Assembly: GCF_964355755.1 (NCBI RefSeq)
Contig: NC_092676.1
Location: forward strand, 19,388,288 to 19,452,287
Length of the DNA: 64,000 nucleotides
Direction of reading: 5' to 3'
DNA from: Antedon mediterranea
Lineage: Eukaryota; Echinodermata; Crinoidea; Comatulida; Antedonidae
Shown in pieces: positions 12,929 to 25,684 of the stretch. Positions within the stretch are counted from its first letter, which is position 1; every line of letters begins with the position of its first letter. The position numbers and the translations under genes were made by a program. The notes under the pieces were generated by a model that saw only the letters and a program-made list of their open reading frames with translations, did no database searches and was not told where the DNA came from.

Positions 12929-15900
12929 CTAGTTCCTACATTTTCCTCTTGGCGTTAAACCAAACGTGTATGGAATTTGATTACCCTTTCGAGATGTACA
13001 CGTTAGTCCCCTTTTACAAGCTCCAAGTACGCCGTATGGACCCATGCAAGACTGGCCAACCATCTAGAGTTTAAACAAAAGTAAAGTAATTAAATCAAAT
13101 CAGTTACTCATCCTCTTATAATCGGTTGTCACCAAATTAACCTCTCCTGACCAAGTCGCTGACTATAGTAGCTACGTTAACTATTATACACTTTAACCTG
13201 TTTGGGTAGCAAGTCACAATTGCAGTTGCTGCGTTAACTATACACTTTAACCTGTTTGGGTAACCAAGTCACAATTGCAGTTTCTGCGTTAACTATACAC
13301 TTTAACCTATTTGGGTAACCAAGTCACAATTGCAGTTGCTGCAGTAATTAGGCCTATACACTTTAACCTTTTTGGGTAACCAAGTCACAATTGCAGTTGC
13401 TGCGTTAACTATATACACTTTAACCTGTTTGGGTAACCAAGTCACAATTGCAGTTGCTGCAGTAACTATACACTTTAACCTGTTTGGGTAACCAAGTCAC
13501 AATTGCAGTTGCTGCAGTAACTATACACTTTAACCTTTTTTAGGAACCAAGTAAAAATTGCAATTGCTGCAGTAACTATACACTTTTACCTTTAGGTACC
13601 GTAAGTCAAAATTACAGTTGCAGTTGCTGCAGTAACTACATTTTTTTTTACTTGTTAACCTGTTTATGTAATTATTTAACAATCATTTATATTTGGTTAA
13701 CCTCATAAACTTCTACAAATAAGTTGGACATGATCCATAAAGCTAAAATATTACATAATTCTTGAGTACATGTAAATAATTATGATAATGATTTTTGGAA
13801 AATGTCGAACACCTCGGTTATAATATTATTAATAACATCATCTTGTTATATTTTGTATTGGTGGATGTACCGTAAGCTACATTTTCCTAGTTTGTAATGT
13901 TTTTGTTTTTTTGTTAAAAAAAATTCTATTACCTTTGGACAAACATCACAGCATCCGCACATATCTGATATCCTTTGTGCTCCGCCAGGACATCTCTTTG
14001 GAGTACGAAGACTACAGTATTGTGTCAACATTGAACGTCTATATGCTTTGCATCGACACCGATTAGCACTTACACTGTAAACAAACAAAAATGTTTGTAA
14101 ATAAAATAATTTCATGATTTGAAACAAATAGTTTGCTATGTACTGACGGCACAAACGTGGCGTGCTGTGTACGGCTCTTGTATGCGTGCGTCAACTTTTT
14201 GAATCTGATTTTGTGCGCATTCGTCAATTAAGATGGGGTTTCATTGGTCAAATCGCTTGGGTTGGTCTTACGTCCTTGCGTTGCGTCCTCGTGGGAACCA
14301 AGCTTTATGTATTTCTTTATTGTCGCTGGTGATATGGACAAAGCTGACGAGTGGTCAGACGTTTGCAAGCGCTTGTCTGTTTTTTAAACATTTTGTGGTT
14401 GAATCTGATTATTATTTCATTTTACCTATATTGAGCCTCTCAGAGACAGATAGTTTTTTTTTCATTCCTTAAGAAGGTTATGTGCAGCCATGGAGAAAAA
14501 TATAACTTATTTCTTCATGATGCAACTGATATTTTCAGATGTTTTATGAAGTAAATGTTAATCGGTCATCCAACTTTTATCACGATAATAATACGAAGCA
14601 GCGGGGTCGCAGTGGCTTGTATTTATAAACCACGGAAGGCTAGAGGCGACGCAAAAAACGTTTACAAAAGCATTATAAACGGCGTCTTAGCATCAACATC
14701 AAACGTGGCCAAATCGACATTAGTGTTTATCTACCCGGAAATACTGTTTATGTTAGCATAGCAAATTTCCATTAATTGACGGAACGCGAATTGAATTTGT
14801 AAACTTCACTGTTTTCTGCCCTGAGGCGATCTCGTGTTTGAACAGTGGGTGTATATGAACACCATCCTATTAAATATTTTTGCGGTTGAAAAATATGAAT
14901 ATCATATTTGTATTCCCATAGGTTTTCATTTTATAGTTGCATAGTAATATGTTTACAATTCATAATGTCAATGTTGTCGAATTAATAAAGCGGTCACAAT
15001 AAATAAAAAATGAATAAGAAACAGATTGAAAACAGTAAAAGTATAGTTCAATATCTACGTAATGTTAGATAGCATTAGCACATTGATGGAAATGGATGGA
15101 GATGATTGTTATTTATCGCACTGGACTTAATGTGGTCAAGCAGTATTCGTAATTCTTCATCTTGGCACAGTTTTTATTAAATAAAGATTATTTAAATACG
15201 ATAAATGTATTATTGTGACCTTTGGCCTTAATGGGTTATATAAATTTTGACTACTATACTAGTAATCAAATTTAATAAATAAATTAATTAATAATAATAA
15301 AACATGAAACGCATTTCATAAAATGTTATTGTATGGGAACTGTTTATGTGTGTACGGTATCTTCCTAATTCTTTAAACATAGCGTTTAATTTGATTTAGT
15401 AAACTGATGTATTTTACTATTGTAAATTCCGACCAAAAAGAAAGTATTTATAACATTATCATATAATTATTATGATAGTTTAACATTCCTTTAGTAAGAT
15501 ACAACTCAGACGGATAAAAAATGATCTCTTTACTACCATATCGTATATGATAAAACTCTAAATAAGCACGCTCTAAATCCATTAAAGAAAAATTAAATCT
15601 AAATTGACATAAGTGGAACATGCGATCCACAACAATATTCATGTACGTGATTTGACAAATAAATCTTAATTATAGAGAAAACCGAGAGCTGTTTTAGGTG
15701 GTATTTTCGCAAAAAAAATAAAAATATAGGCCTATATAATATATAAGGCCTATATAGAGAAACAAAATAGGCCTATAATTATTTGTTGTATTTAGAATTG
15801 GTAAATAACGTAGTTTATTTATTGTTAATAGGTCTTTGCAAAGTTTCAATGCATAATGAAATTAGGACAAACAGATTTTATCGAAAGTTCCGCTAATCTA

Positions 15901-18900
15901 TAAATAGGCCTACAATATTTGATTTATTTAGTTTTTTAAAACATTACAAAAAACGTACAAAATTATACAAACAATTAAACAACTTGCCAAGGATTCTCCA
16001 AGCGCACTTTATTCTTTATAACGGCCACAGACCTTATAATAATACATTTGAATTTATTGAATTATATTTTGCAACTAAGCAGACAATGATTCTTTATATG
16101 CAGCATCACCCCCAAAACACATAATTCTTACCCGGCTTCCCGGAAGAATCATCACAACATTAGACACTTTCCCACAGTGCAAAACTACTCTGCCGTTAAT
16201 GATATAATTGGGCGCAATCAAGACAGCTAAATGTCTATCGAAGAAAACACTGGCGTTCTATTAACTGTGATCTTGCTTTTGTGATACGATTTTAAGTAAG
16301 AGATTGGCATCATGCCATTTCACATAAGCATCTTTTATGAACAACATAGCATGGTATACACATCTTGCTGTATCGCGTTTCTTGATATAACGGTCACAGA
16401 CCTTATACTTAAGTATCCCTACTGGGTGATATTATCTTTCTTTTAAATGTAGGCTAATTTTAGCTTTCTTATCCCCAGAAATTTACCACCCGAATGAACT
16501 TACCGATTTCTGTAGCCCTAAGGTATGCATTTGTTGCCGATTTTTCTTTAAAAGCTTTTTTTTAGTTTCTGTGTTTATTCGTTGTTAAATCCGTTGGCAT
16601 TTTTATTCACCAGTGGTCGTCGTATTCACCAATCGCGCACTTTAGTGAAATCTCCCTTAAATACAAAGTATTTCACTTAAGTCAATAAATTAAGTTGTTT
16701 TCCTTGTTGTTGTCAGTTGTATTCACTTAGATAAGATAATTGTAAAGATAGACCTATGGTTCTTTAGTAAGTCTGAACAAGGGTGAATTGACGTTTGTAG
16801 AGTTTCCTAATACATTGTAGTCATTTCAAGGATGCTTAAGTTTGAATGGTAAACACGTCTCCTCATTACAAATTCAACAATTTTATATATGTATTTCAAT
16901 GCCTATTTGTGATTGATTTTGCATACAAATTTTATAGTTACCAAATTCTATCGGAAAATGGTACTCGTCTAAATGTTTGCAATCGCAAAATTCGCAATTG
17001 GGAGATGTACCCCAAGTTACTGTATTTTTTATATAGGATTTTGTACATAAATAGAAATAAACTCGTCTATTGACATAGTTAACAATAATAATAAAAAAAT
17101 AAAAATAAATAAATAAATAATAATAATACGAATTTGTAATGCGCCAATTCCAGCAGTAAGTGAGAGAGCTCAATTTGAAGAAAAAGATGAGTTTTCAAGG
17201 CAGATTTAAAGGCGATAGTAGAAGAACATGATTTAATATAGAGGTGGGTAGGTCATTCCATAAGCGAGAGGCAGCAGAAACTGATTTCTTTACATAATAC
17301 GATGTCATGATTTCCAAACGTGAGAGGGAAATATATTGATGCAATGTCACTGATAAGCAGGAAAAACAGTAATGTTCACATACAACCTTCGTGCTCTATG
17401 CAAAGATGAGAAATACGTGAGGTTATGACATGTTCTGTAGATAAAAATGTCATTTGAGACATAAAATGAAGTTGTAGGGGCAGGTGTACATGGTGAAAAC
17501 AAGGGATTAAATTCTCATTACCATAGTTATGTCAGGTTTACCTCCGGAGGTAAATGTTGTTTTGAATTGTAGAAATATAATTTTTTGATACCGGTTAAGA
17601 TAATAGGCAGGGGAAATCCGTAAGGATATTTTGAATAAATATTAATCTGAAAGCAAAATCAAAATCGCATGTTTTATAAAAACGAATAGTTGGGAATGTT
17701 ATTCAACGTAATTGAAATTACAGAACATAGGCCTAATGGATTTTTTTTTGTGCTGATAAAAGATTTTAAAGGAAGTGAGTTGTCCTTTTTGCATGTAGGT
17801 ATTCCTAGTATAGTATTCATTCATATATTCTAGTTTAGCATAGAGGACAAAATGGTCATTAAAAAGTTTCATTTAGGCTGTCAAATGGGGAGCACACATT
17901 TAGCGATATTCTATGGGCCCTCCTCCAATCTAACTCCAAACTTCATCTACTTACTTTCCTTCGTTATATCTTCTTTCCTAGACTTTCCCCTGTCTGTCGT
18001 TTTTATGTGTTTTTTATGTTAGTCCACCAGTCGGACGAGTTCAGTATTATACGTATAAAAACGCCATATATGCCAAAATATTTATATTTTTACTAATTTC
18101 GGTCTAGGATCTAGACTACCCCTTCTTCTGTTAATCACTTAAATGACAACTTGACCGAGAACCATATTTTAAAAACGTATTAGGGATGTACATGATTTCA
18201 GAACAATCGTGAGATTTACAATATCGCAGCGCGCGCTCGCAATACAGCCGTCGCCGCCGTAAATTGATGTGACGTCACAAGTGCATAGCAAAATCTACCT
18301 AATGAGTTTTCACTGTTGTTAACATACAAGAGATAGGTACTTCGTCACGTCACGTCACTTCAAGTTGTCCTTTAATATAGGCCTACTTTACTTTAAAAAC
18401 TACTGTCTGAGTAGTAATGTTTTCATGGTAACATTCCTTGTTAATTATTGTGTGGAAAGGTATCTTTAATTGGGTTTTGTTTGTAAGGTCATGCCTAATT
18501 GTAGTTAATAAAATCAAAATGTTAAAGAAATTCAATTTATAGTGACTTGTAGTATTTTGATGAGGTCGTATAATGTAAAAACATGTTTAATTTAAAAAGA
18601 TATTGAACTAATTAAACACATTTTTGTGATTTTATTCGTAAATGCGATTATGTAATTATGTTTAAATGAAAACGAATTCCCATAAGAAGACTTTGCATAA
18701 ACTTACAAAATAGATTACACAGTTTTGTATACTCTATGACAGACAAATCGTCAATTACCGTCTGATAAATTAACAATTGATGCTATGCCAGAAGTCAGAC
18801 TTTAGTATTAAGAACAGACGTTTTCAAAATGTTTAACCCGTGAACATGTAGCAAAGCTCAGCAAGAAACGTTACGTCTGGCGTCAGTCCAGATCTGCCTG

Positions 18901-19456
18901 TCAACCGCCTGCAAAGCGGGGAATTCCTCCACCTTTTATACTAACATAATATGTTACTAAAATCATATCTTGGTAAATGGTAAAATATATTATACTTTAC
19001 CATTTACCAAGTTATGATTTTAGTGTAAAACGGTACCCAGTGTTATTATTAGGCCTAAGCTAGGTTACGCCCAGAAAGATGCATATCTGGTTAAATTTCA
19101 TCCTAACTAGGCATATGCCTTAATGACATAACTCAAAAGAACACCACATTCTAAAACCGTCGTTCGAAGAACAGACGTCTATCATGATATCTTAGAGTTC
19201 GTATTGCAGAATTTGTTTCGCAAGTTGGAAAGAATGCACTCAAAAGCAAACATAAATGAGGACCAACTGACTATTTGACTTACTAAACGATGTAAGTGCA
19301 TGCCCTACGTAGTAATGACTGTACTACTACTATAACTTCAATACCGTCACGTTTTCGGTTGTTTCTAGGCCTAAACTTTTTTTTTAAAGAATAAGATAAC
19401 ACTTACCATGCAAGACAAGCAGATAACATCACAACAAGTACCAAATATTTGGTCAT
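12929..19456 (-). CDS. Secreted single IGFBP-domain protein (gene 1, 108 aa, 3 exons)
   Basis: Coding exons on the minus strand are 19454-19456 (ATG) down to 19407, 14074-13933, and 13063-12929 (stop TAG 12929-12931). Phases fit: exon 1 ends TG, exon 2 begins T (Cys), and intron 2 is phase 0. Exon 1 is a signal peptide (MTKYLVLVVMLSACLA). Exons 2-3 form an IGFBP N-terminal domain with 12 cysteines, including RCPGG and the diagnostic CGCCxxC (MCGCCDVCPK), then QSCMG, LTC and GKC. Domain relatives bind insulin-like peptides; the ligand here is unknown. There is no thyroglobulin or other domain, so it resembles the single-domain invertebrate IGFBP-like proteins. A donor-like GTAAGT follows the stop at about 12.92 kb, so a 3'-UTR intron is possible. 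A tandem repeat fills intron 2. Confidence 0.85.
13163..13640. repeat. 55-bp minisatellite in intron 2 of IGFBP-like gene 1
   Basis: Eight or so units of 55 bp (TTTGGGTAACCAAGTCACAA, TTGCAGTTGCTGCGTTAACT, ATACACTTTAACCTG). The unit beginning at 13310 is exactly 61 bp because GGCCTA is added after TA (TAGGCCTA at 13349-13356). Confidence 0.9.
17075..17480. repeat. Dispersed interspersed repeat with AAAT/AAT tract
   Basis: An (A)AATAAATAAT tract is followed by AATGCGCCAATTCCAGCAGT and a block reading AAAGATGAGTTTTCAAGGCA ... GGCAGCAGAAACTGATTTC. This layout is typical of a non-coding interspersed repeat common in aquatic animals; the family assignment comes from memory and is tentative. Confidence 0.45.
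18956..19024. repeat. 29-bp hairpin
   Basis: ACTAAAATCATATCTTGGTA (arm 18956-18984) is the reverse complement of 18996-19024 with one mismatch; the loop is 11 bp. Small palindromic element or hairpin relic within intron 1 of gene 1. Confidence 0.8.
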
Positions 19457-19569
19457 CTTTATAATATATCCCTAATTAAAATATTAAACAGGCAACGTCC
19501 TTGATGCTGACTATCCGAAATAACTACCAGATAACTCATGTACTTGATTTCACACCCCTGTGCTATTAG

Positions 19570-19614
19570 TATTAATATTATAAGGCCTCCAAGTTATGCT
19601 GTTCTCTTATTGGT
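19570..19614 (-). promoter_or_regulatory. Candidate promoter of IGFBP-like gene 1
   Basis: On the minus strand a CCAAT box (in GACCAATAAGA, 19609-19613) is followed about 30 bp later by CCTTATAATATTAAT (about 19.58 kb), some 120 bp before the ATG. Plausible CCAAT/TATA arrangement but weak. Confidence 0.35.
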
Positions 19615-20589
19615 CTAAACTCACAGCATGTGTCGTGAGTCAGATGGATTTTAACCAATCACAAAACTCGCAGACAGATACCTATGTTATTCTATTAAGA
19701 AGTTTCTAGATGATTCATCGGCTATTATTATTCTGAGTTCAAATAAACTATTCTAAATTATTCTTCGATATATTACGCAACTTAACTATTGAATTTTACA
19801 CAAATTAATATTTGTTAAGAATTGTGTTTGTTCGTTACTTAAACTTGCCCCAAGTCTGTAGTTATTGTCTGTTGATTAATTTATAATTGTGCTTTTTATT
19901 TCTACGATGTCTTGTATAATGTTTATGTTCGCAGATGTTTTAAAACTTTCATTTGTTAGGAAATAAGAACAGTTTCCGAAGTCATGAATGAAATAGTAGC
20001 CTATTGTGTACGATTGTGTTGCTACACATTATAGTGTATTAGCCTATATTACGTATTTATTATAAATATATTTTGAACAAATGTAGCGAAAGACAAAAAA
20101 GAAGAAAAAAGGATAGTGTATTGTTAATGATGGAGGCACGTTATATCATATTCCGATCCCATGTTGGCTTAGTTTTTCAACCATACTTAAATTTGAATCC
20201 CAACTAACATTATTTAATTATATTGTTTTGTTGAAAGTATTAATTTAAATAAGGTTTAAACTTAATAATAATTGGAGATTATTAGATATTTAGAAGCAAT
20301 AACAGCGTGACAATATAGAACATATGTTTTCCAAATGTTCGTTCATATGGTATCAACATTGACTTGCTTTCAACTAGTGACCCATCCAAGTACTGATAAA
20401 AAAAGTTCTGTCTCTTTTCGCCTATTGTCTCTGCTCAGCCATACTGATTCAGTTATCTATTCTGGGTTTTGTGTTTTTGTAAAATTAGCAAAATAGTAAA
20501 AGATAATAGATAACTGTATCATTGTAATACTATGACGTAATTGTACTATATACCAATCAGGCCCTTATATCGATAATACACTTGTGGAA

Positions 20590-20640
20590 AAGCCAGTCTA
20601 GTGATCTGGAGGTCGTGGGTTCGAGTCCCACCACCCGAGA
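20590..20640 (+). repeat. tRNA 3'-half-like fragment
   Basis: GTGGGTTCGAGTCCCAC makes a perfect T-arm with B-box GGTTCGAGTCC, but no D-arm or A-box and no matching acceptor stem can be found upstream. Probably a tRNA relic or SINE head, not a functional tRNA. Confidence 0.4.
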
Positions 20641-22144
20641 AATATTCTCAATTGTACTTAGTATAAAGTACAATTACAATTTCTTCGTAGTAGTTATTTA
20701 CCAGTTATCCTTTATTATCATTGACCCCTATTTAGACTTACTACCATTTCCTGGGTACCCGCAAAATAATACTGACGACACAGTTCCATTTCTTGTTTTC
20801 TTTAGAAAACTGTTATTACACTAAAGTGGAATCAATAAATTCGAATAATAATTCACAACGTGATATTTTTTATGAAACAAACTGTTCAAAGATAATGTTC
20901 AATTATGTTTGTTTTAGGAAATTATAAGTACACTTACGGAAGGAATTTACCTAAATTGGATTTAAAAATTACCCGTGCGATTTTTTTAAAGAAATAAATG
21001 GTTTAGAGTTTCGATATAGCTTACAATTTTTTGTTTGTTTTAGGAAATATAATTACGTCACTTACGGAAGATATGATATTATATAAATACTTAGATCAAG
21101 ATCATGAGAATACCCATGTGATATTTTTGGAGAAATCTTTCGATATAGGTTTCAAGTTTGTGTTTGTTTTAGAGAATCATGGAAGTGATATCCATGACAC
21201 AATTATAGACTTAAAACAATGCAATGTAGGCCTATGTGACATTCTGTTATCTAGAAAATAAGTGAATTGACAAATGACAACCGACGGTTGGAATGATCCA
21301 TCTCTTATGATTGGTCAAACTTTTTGCGTTGCGTCCTATAGTGGGAAGCAAACATTAGGCCCTACTATACTTCAAGATTTTGGGAAATCCAACTACAACG
21401 ACCTGGCCAACATTGCGCAGATAGAATGAATTGAGAATGTCATAAGCTTTAGATATACTATGAAGATGAAGTAAATGTTGTTATTTACAATGTTTACCTT
21501 TCGTATTTCTCTGATCTGTGTGAACTACTAATCTTATTTAGCTTCAGCTGTAAATATTTTAAATCAACCGCATACCTAATGACGATGAGTGGTATTTAAA
21601 GTGTAAACTGTACAATCGAGTGTGTAGACTATTTCCCTGGATGTGTGTGTCTGTACATAAGGCCAAACAAATATATATTTGTTAAGCATCACCTCCCTCC
21701 ACTGATTTTAGAGCCGCCTCTGTTTTTTTTCTTAAAATAACGAAAAAAACTTCGAAAAATCACGATAAAATCGTAATAATTGATTATCACAGGAATAATA
21801 ATAATAATTTATTTGTGAAAAAGAAAATAAATGCGACTGTAGACAAATCTATCGACTACAATCTACACATTTATAAAATAAAAGGTTCAATCAGGTGCAT
21901 TTATGCAAATTAGTTGCAGGTGCTAACTATCCATTCATTGATCTGTTGAAATGAGATCAGAAGACAGGCAACCTGAAGCTAGAAGGACCAGTTTACATGG
22001 TGTATAGTAAGTTATGTATGGTAAGTTACCGCAATTTAGACAGTAGTTCAGTAAGTCACCTTTTTAAAATCTCGTTATCGATGTAGGTTGCTTACCTCAC
22101 TTACTGCTGACGGATCGTGTATCGTGAAAATCTTGGTATACTGG

Positions 22145-22310
22145 ATCTATTTACGAAGTACCATAGGAATATTTGGTAATACAACATCACATGTGTTTCA
22201 CATGTATCTAGTAGTAAACTAACCCTTGGTACAGGCACCACATGTGATATAAATGAGATACTGTATTACAAAATATTCCTATGATACTTCGGAAATAGAT
22301 AGTATGTGGA
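22145..22310. repeat. Inverted repeat, ~45-bp arms
   Basis: ATCTATTTACGAAGTACCAT (arm to about 22192) is answered by 22262-22310, which ends ATACTTCGGAAATAGAT; both arms contain AGGAATATTT. About 165 bp, MITE-like. Confidence 0.7.
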
Positions 22311-22764
22311 GATACAGAACTGGGAGAGGACTAGCAATCGGGTGAAAATGATTGACTAAACAATGACTTTTATCCGTATCGGTGGTTATGGCGTAAAATA
22401 TAGAATTTTTCAGAAGTAAGGTTAACTAGATTTAATTCGTCACTATGACGAATTATAGGTTATATGCATTGATTTAAATAAAGATAATTGATTTTTAAAA
22501 GATATATTGATTGATTGATTTTCTCAGAATCTTTAATTATTTATAATATATGATAGGACCTTGCTAACGCGAACACCATAGCCGGTATCACAATCCGATC
22601 AAAGATCCCTCTGCGTATAATGTCATAAACCGCATTTGTTGTTACATAATAATAAAAACATAAAGTAACTTCTTATCTAGATTTCATTATAAATCATGTG
22701 TATAATCTATACACTAAGAAATAAATTTGAACAATACGGATAATAAAAAAAAAATCTTATTTCG

Positions 22765-22845
22765 TTTCCCAAGGTGAGACTCGAACTCGGTACCTTGAAT
22801 GCCATTGACACGAGCACAGACCATCGAGCCATACACAACTGACTA
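22765..22845 (-). repeat. tRNA-derived SINE head or tRNA pseudogene
   Basis: On the minus strand TGGCTCGATGG resembles a Pol III A-box and GAGTTCGAGTC a B-box, spaced about 30 bp as in a tRNA. Acceptor pairing is poor and no clean anticodon arm is found. Confidence 0.4.
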
Positions 22846-23256
22846 AAAGTTGGAGAAAAATTCCTCCGTGTATTTACTATGCAGTAACCACTTTGGTGCA
22901 GATAGATTATTACATACCGCAATGAATTATAATGTTTTACTATGATGACATCTTTAAAAATTTAAAAAAAATGATGCACTGTCAAACTATATACTTTTAA
23001 CTTTAATATATGAAGGAAGAAAGTTAACGTTAAGTTTGTTATTTTGGCCTAAGAAAATGTTATAATTTGTTTGATTGTCGAAATTAATTTTGTTAAATTT
23101 AATATGCCATTAATGATGACTTAATCAACTTTTGTTCTTCTAATTTCATAATAAATCATACATATGATACATACACTTCAAGAAAATTAAATAAAAAATA
23201 GGTGTTCCCGAGCATTCTAACGATATATATTAATTTTAAAATTTAGCATATTTTCA

Positions 23257-23820
23257 CCATTTTGTTAACTTACACGTGCGTAGCCCGTTACTTTTGACGT
23301 GCTCGTATAACGCTGTTTCGCGTTGAAAAGTGAATAAAATATGATGATATTATTAAAGAAAGGTTATACAACAGTAATCGGACACAAACAGTGCGCATTA
23401 ACGTTTGACGCGCCGTGCGCGTGCAAAAATCTGCGCACTCATGGCAATTTTTTAAACGCTTAAAATTGCCTGAAACGTACTCTAATTTCATCGAAAATAA
23501 ATTCTGACAATTTTCAACATTTTAAGCGCGCGTACGCATGCGTTATATGCGCTACGCACGTAATTCTATTGCCATATGATGAAATATGACCTGAAATTTA
23601 TGAGTACCAAATTTTGTTTAAAAGTGATTCATGTTTGTGAAGATATGATTACAAACGTGATTTCGTTAAATCGCGCGTAGACCACGTAATTTTTGATTGC
23701 GCATCGTGAAAACATAACCACATCGATTCCTGGCCATAAGGAATATACTCTGAAAAATTGACTTAGATAGATGAAACTGATGCCAAGATAATTCACGGAC
23801 AAATAGTGCTAAGGAAAGAA

Positions 23821-23863
<43 letters not shown>

Positions 23864-23880
23864 AGATTTTGACAGAATCA
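23257..23880. mobile_element. Diverged partial copy of the 47-kb/56-kb dispersed element, ending in (AAAT)n
   Basis: Shares with 47.17-47.66 kb the blocks TTACACGTGCGTAGCC, GACGTGCTCGTATAACG, GCGCGCGTACGCATGCGTTA and TTCCTGGCCATAAGGAATAT. It lacks the GACC/GACA arrays and runs into an AAAT microsatellite at 23820-23866. Confidence 0.75.
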
Positions 23881-24069
23881 AGAGGTTATATGCATATCAT
23901 GCATATAACCTAATAAATCTCTCGGGACCCTAGACTTATACAGAATACATACTTATTTCAATAGGTTATTTAATTTTAAATACACGAAACGTATTTATAA
24001 AATATTTCAGTATTAACAATCTTAAAAAAGTAAGTAGAAAGTAGAAATTACCGTAAATAAAGAACTTAC

Positions 24070-24122
24070 CTGTAAATAACTGCAAGCAAAAGAAAAAACG
24101 TTATAATCGTTCTGTTGTTCAT
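24070..24122 (-). CDS. Orphan signal-peptide exon (alternative first exon of gene 1, or relic of a third paralogue)
   Basis: ATG at 24120-24122, then MNNRTIITFFLLLAVIY, then AG followed by GTAAGT (donor read on the minus strand). The exon encodes a hydrophobic leader and ends in phase 2, exactly as do the first exons of both IGFBP-like genes. It would splice in frame to exon 2 of gene 1 (13933-14074), giving Ser instead of Cys at the junction. No other compatible downstream exon is found between it and 19.46 kb. Exon identity is supported by leader, donor and TATA box together; the splice partner is inference. Confidence 0.55.
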
Positions 24123-24222
24123 TCTGATAAACTTTATTGATTAAAGATCGTTTAGAAAAAAACAGCCTTGTGCTTTCTTCTGACCAGCGAAGATGGTATT
24201 ATAAACTCTAACGATGATCTGC

Positions 24223-24232
24223 TATTTATATA
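24223..24232 (-). promoter_or_regulatory. TATA box upstream of the orphan signal-peptide exon
   Basis: The minus strand reads GACTATATAAATAGC about 100 bp before the ATG at 24122, fitting a start site near 24.2 kb and a short 5' UTR. Confidence 0.6.
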
Positions 24233-24586
24233 GTCACCCATTCTTGATATCGGGTAAATCCGGTTGCCTATATTAGGAATGGGAAATACCTGTTTCATCT
24301 TTCAATTTGTGGTATAATATTTCTCCGGAAACAATCAGTTTCGTAATATGGAGGGGTGACGCTTTTTTGTTGTTGATAAAATGAAATCCCGAGCGTGGGA
24401 TGGTGATGATGAGGGCGTTGCCCTCTCGTTTTCCACGAAATAAACGCGTTCACATGTGCCCTCGTGTCGTTCACTTGTTGATTAAAAGGTGTTATCTCTA
24501 TATCCTGTCTACTCTACAACATTATAGGGTTATAGGGAACTATTACACAAGTAAAATGTTTACCTTATAAAAAAGATTGGTATTAC

Positions 24587-25184
24587 TGTAACACTCTGAC
24601 CATCAGGTCAACAACCCTTTTTCACTATTTCTCCCTACTCCATCTATTAACATTCCTAGTGGTTTCTTCCTATCCCTAGGTACTCTTTGTTCACTCTCCT
24701 ATAACCCACATCCTTAATAAATTACTGTTTCCTCATCATCATGGAATGTTCCCTTTACTAAATAGTCCCCTCCCAGTACATGCATATTAATTAGGACCGT
24801 TCCTTAAATATGAATGTATACTGGTAAGAGGAGAGAAGGAAAAGAGCTTGGTAGAATAAAACCTTTATAATAGAGAGAAGAGAAGGAAAAGAGCTTGGTA
24901 GAATAAAACCTTTATAATAGAGAGAAGAGAAGGAAAAGAGCTTGGTAGAATAAAACATTTATAATAAAGAGAAGGAAAAGAGCTTGGTAGAATAAAACAT
25001 TTATAATAGAGAGAAGAAAAGGTATGTAATATAGCCAGAACAGACTGTATTACATTGCATATTTAAATAAAACTGTATCTGACCATAAACCATATTTGCT
25101 GTTGGTACATTTTGTGACTGTGTGAAATCCTGCCGCTAAGACTATATGGTATAGTAACGGATACACTAAAATTACACCGTTACA
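24587..25184 (+). repeat. 5' LTR
   Basis: 598 bp, TGTAACACTCTGACC ... CACCGTTACA. It contains about four tandem units of roughly 45 bp (24829-25015), each with AGCTTGGTAGAATAAAACCT, so the AATAAA poly(A) motif is repeated four times. Confidence 0.93.
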
Positions 25185-25684
25185 ACTGGTTCCCACACCA
25201 ATTTGGACCCACAGAAGCCAATAAAACAAAAAGAAAAAAGAAGAAAAAAAAAACTAGAAGATAAAACATGGATCAGATTTGGAATTTGTGGAGCAGCAGA
25301 TGCTGATGGATGAATGAACACAGACAAAGAAGAGCAAAAGAAGAAGAAAAGAAGATTATTGGATGAAACAATTGCAGGACCAACCCCAGAAATAGAAAAC
25401 GGAAGACAGAAGAAAAAAACACCGAGGCAAAGAGACGAAGAACGAAGACCGAAAAGAAGATGATTTTTTACTATTGATCATTAACTGTTTTTGCGACCTT
25501 TTGTTTAACTTTCTTTTCTTTTATAAACATTTTGTTTGTGGATGGCTTGGCTGATTTATTTTTAAACATTATTTTGGATAGCCCATAGTATATTCAACTT
25601 GATTTGAACACTATTAATGAAGTGGTAAGTGATCCATCATTTCTAGTTCTTTTCTATAACCTCCTCTTTCTTCGGGTGATATAA

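Larger units (their letters stand above)
14155..19406. other. Intron 1 of IGFBP-like gene 1
   Basis: No exon is recognised. The stretch holds the inverted-repeat relative near 14.23-14.31 kb, AT-rich DNA with a cluster of AGGCCTA motifs at 15.72-15.78 kb, a direct repeat of about 20 bp (ACAGACCTTATA) at 16.02 and 16.39 kb, the dispersed repeat at 17.08 kb and a hairpin at 18.96 kb. Confidence 0.5.
19620..24060. other. Non-coding region between the two signal-peptide exons
   Basis: No Cys-rich exon or other recognisable coding exon is found on either strand. It contains two tRNA-like fragments (20.59 and 22.77 kb), a hairpin at 22.15 kb, the GACGCAACGC-type block at 21.28 kb, a partial dispersed element at 23.26-23.80 kb and an AAAT microsatellite at 23.82-23.87 kb. 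Confidence 0.5.

Noticed and set aside
14233-14761. Two plus-strand open frames in intron 1 of IGFBP-like gene 1
   Set aside because: No family similarity, and the first overlaps a dispersed GACGCAACGC-type repeat.
20582-20640. Functional tRNA gene
   Set aside because: Only a T-arm is convincing; no D-arm, anticodon arm or acceptor stem pairing.
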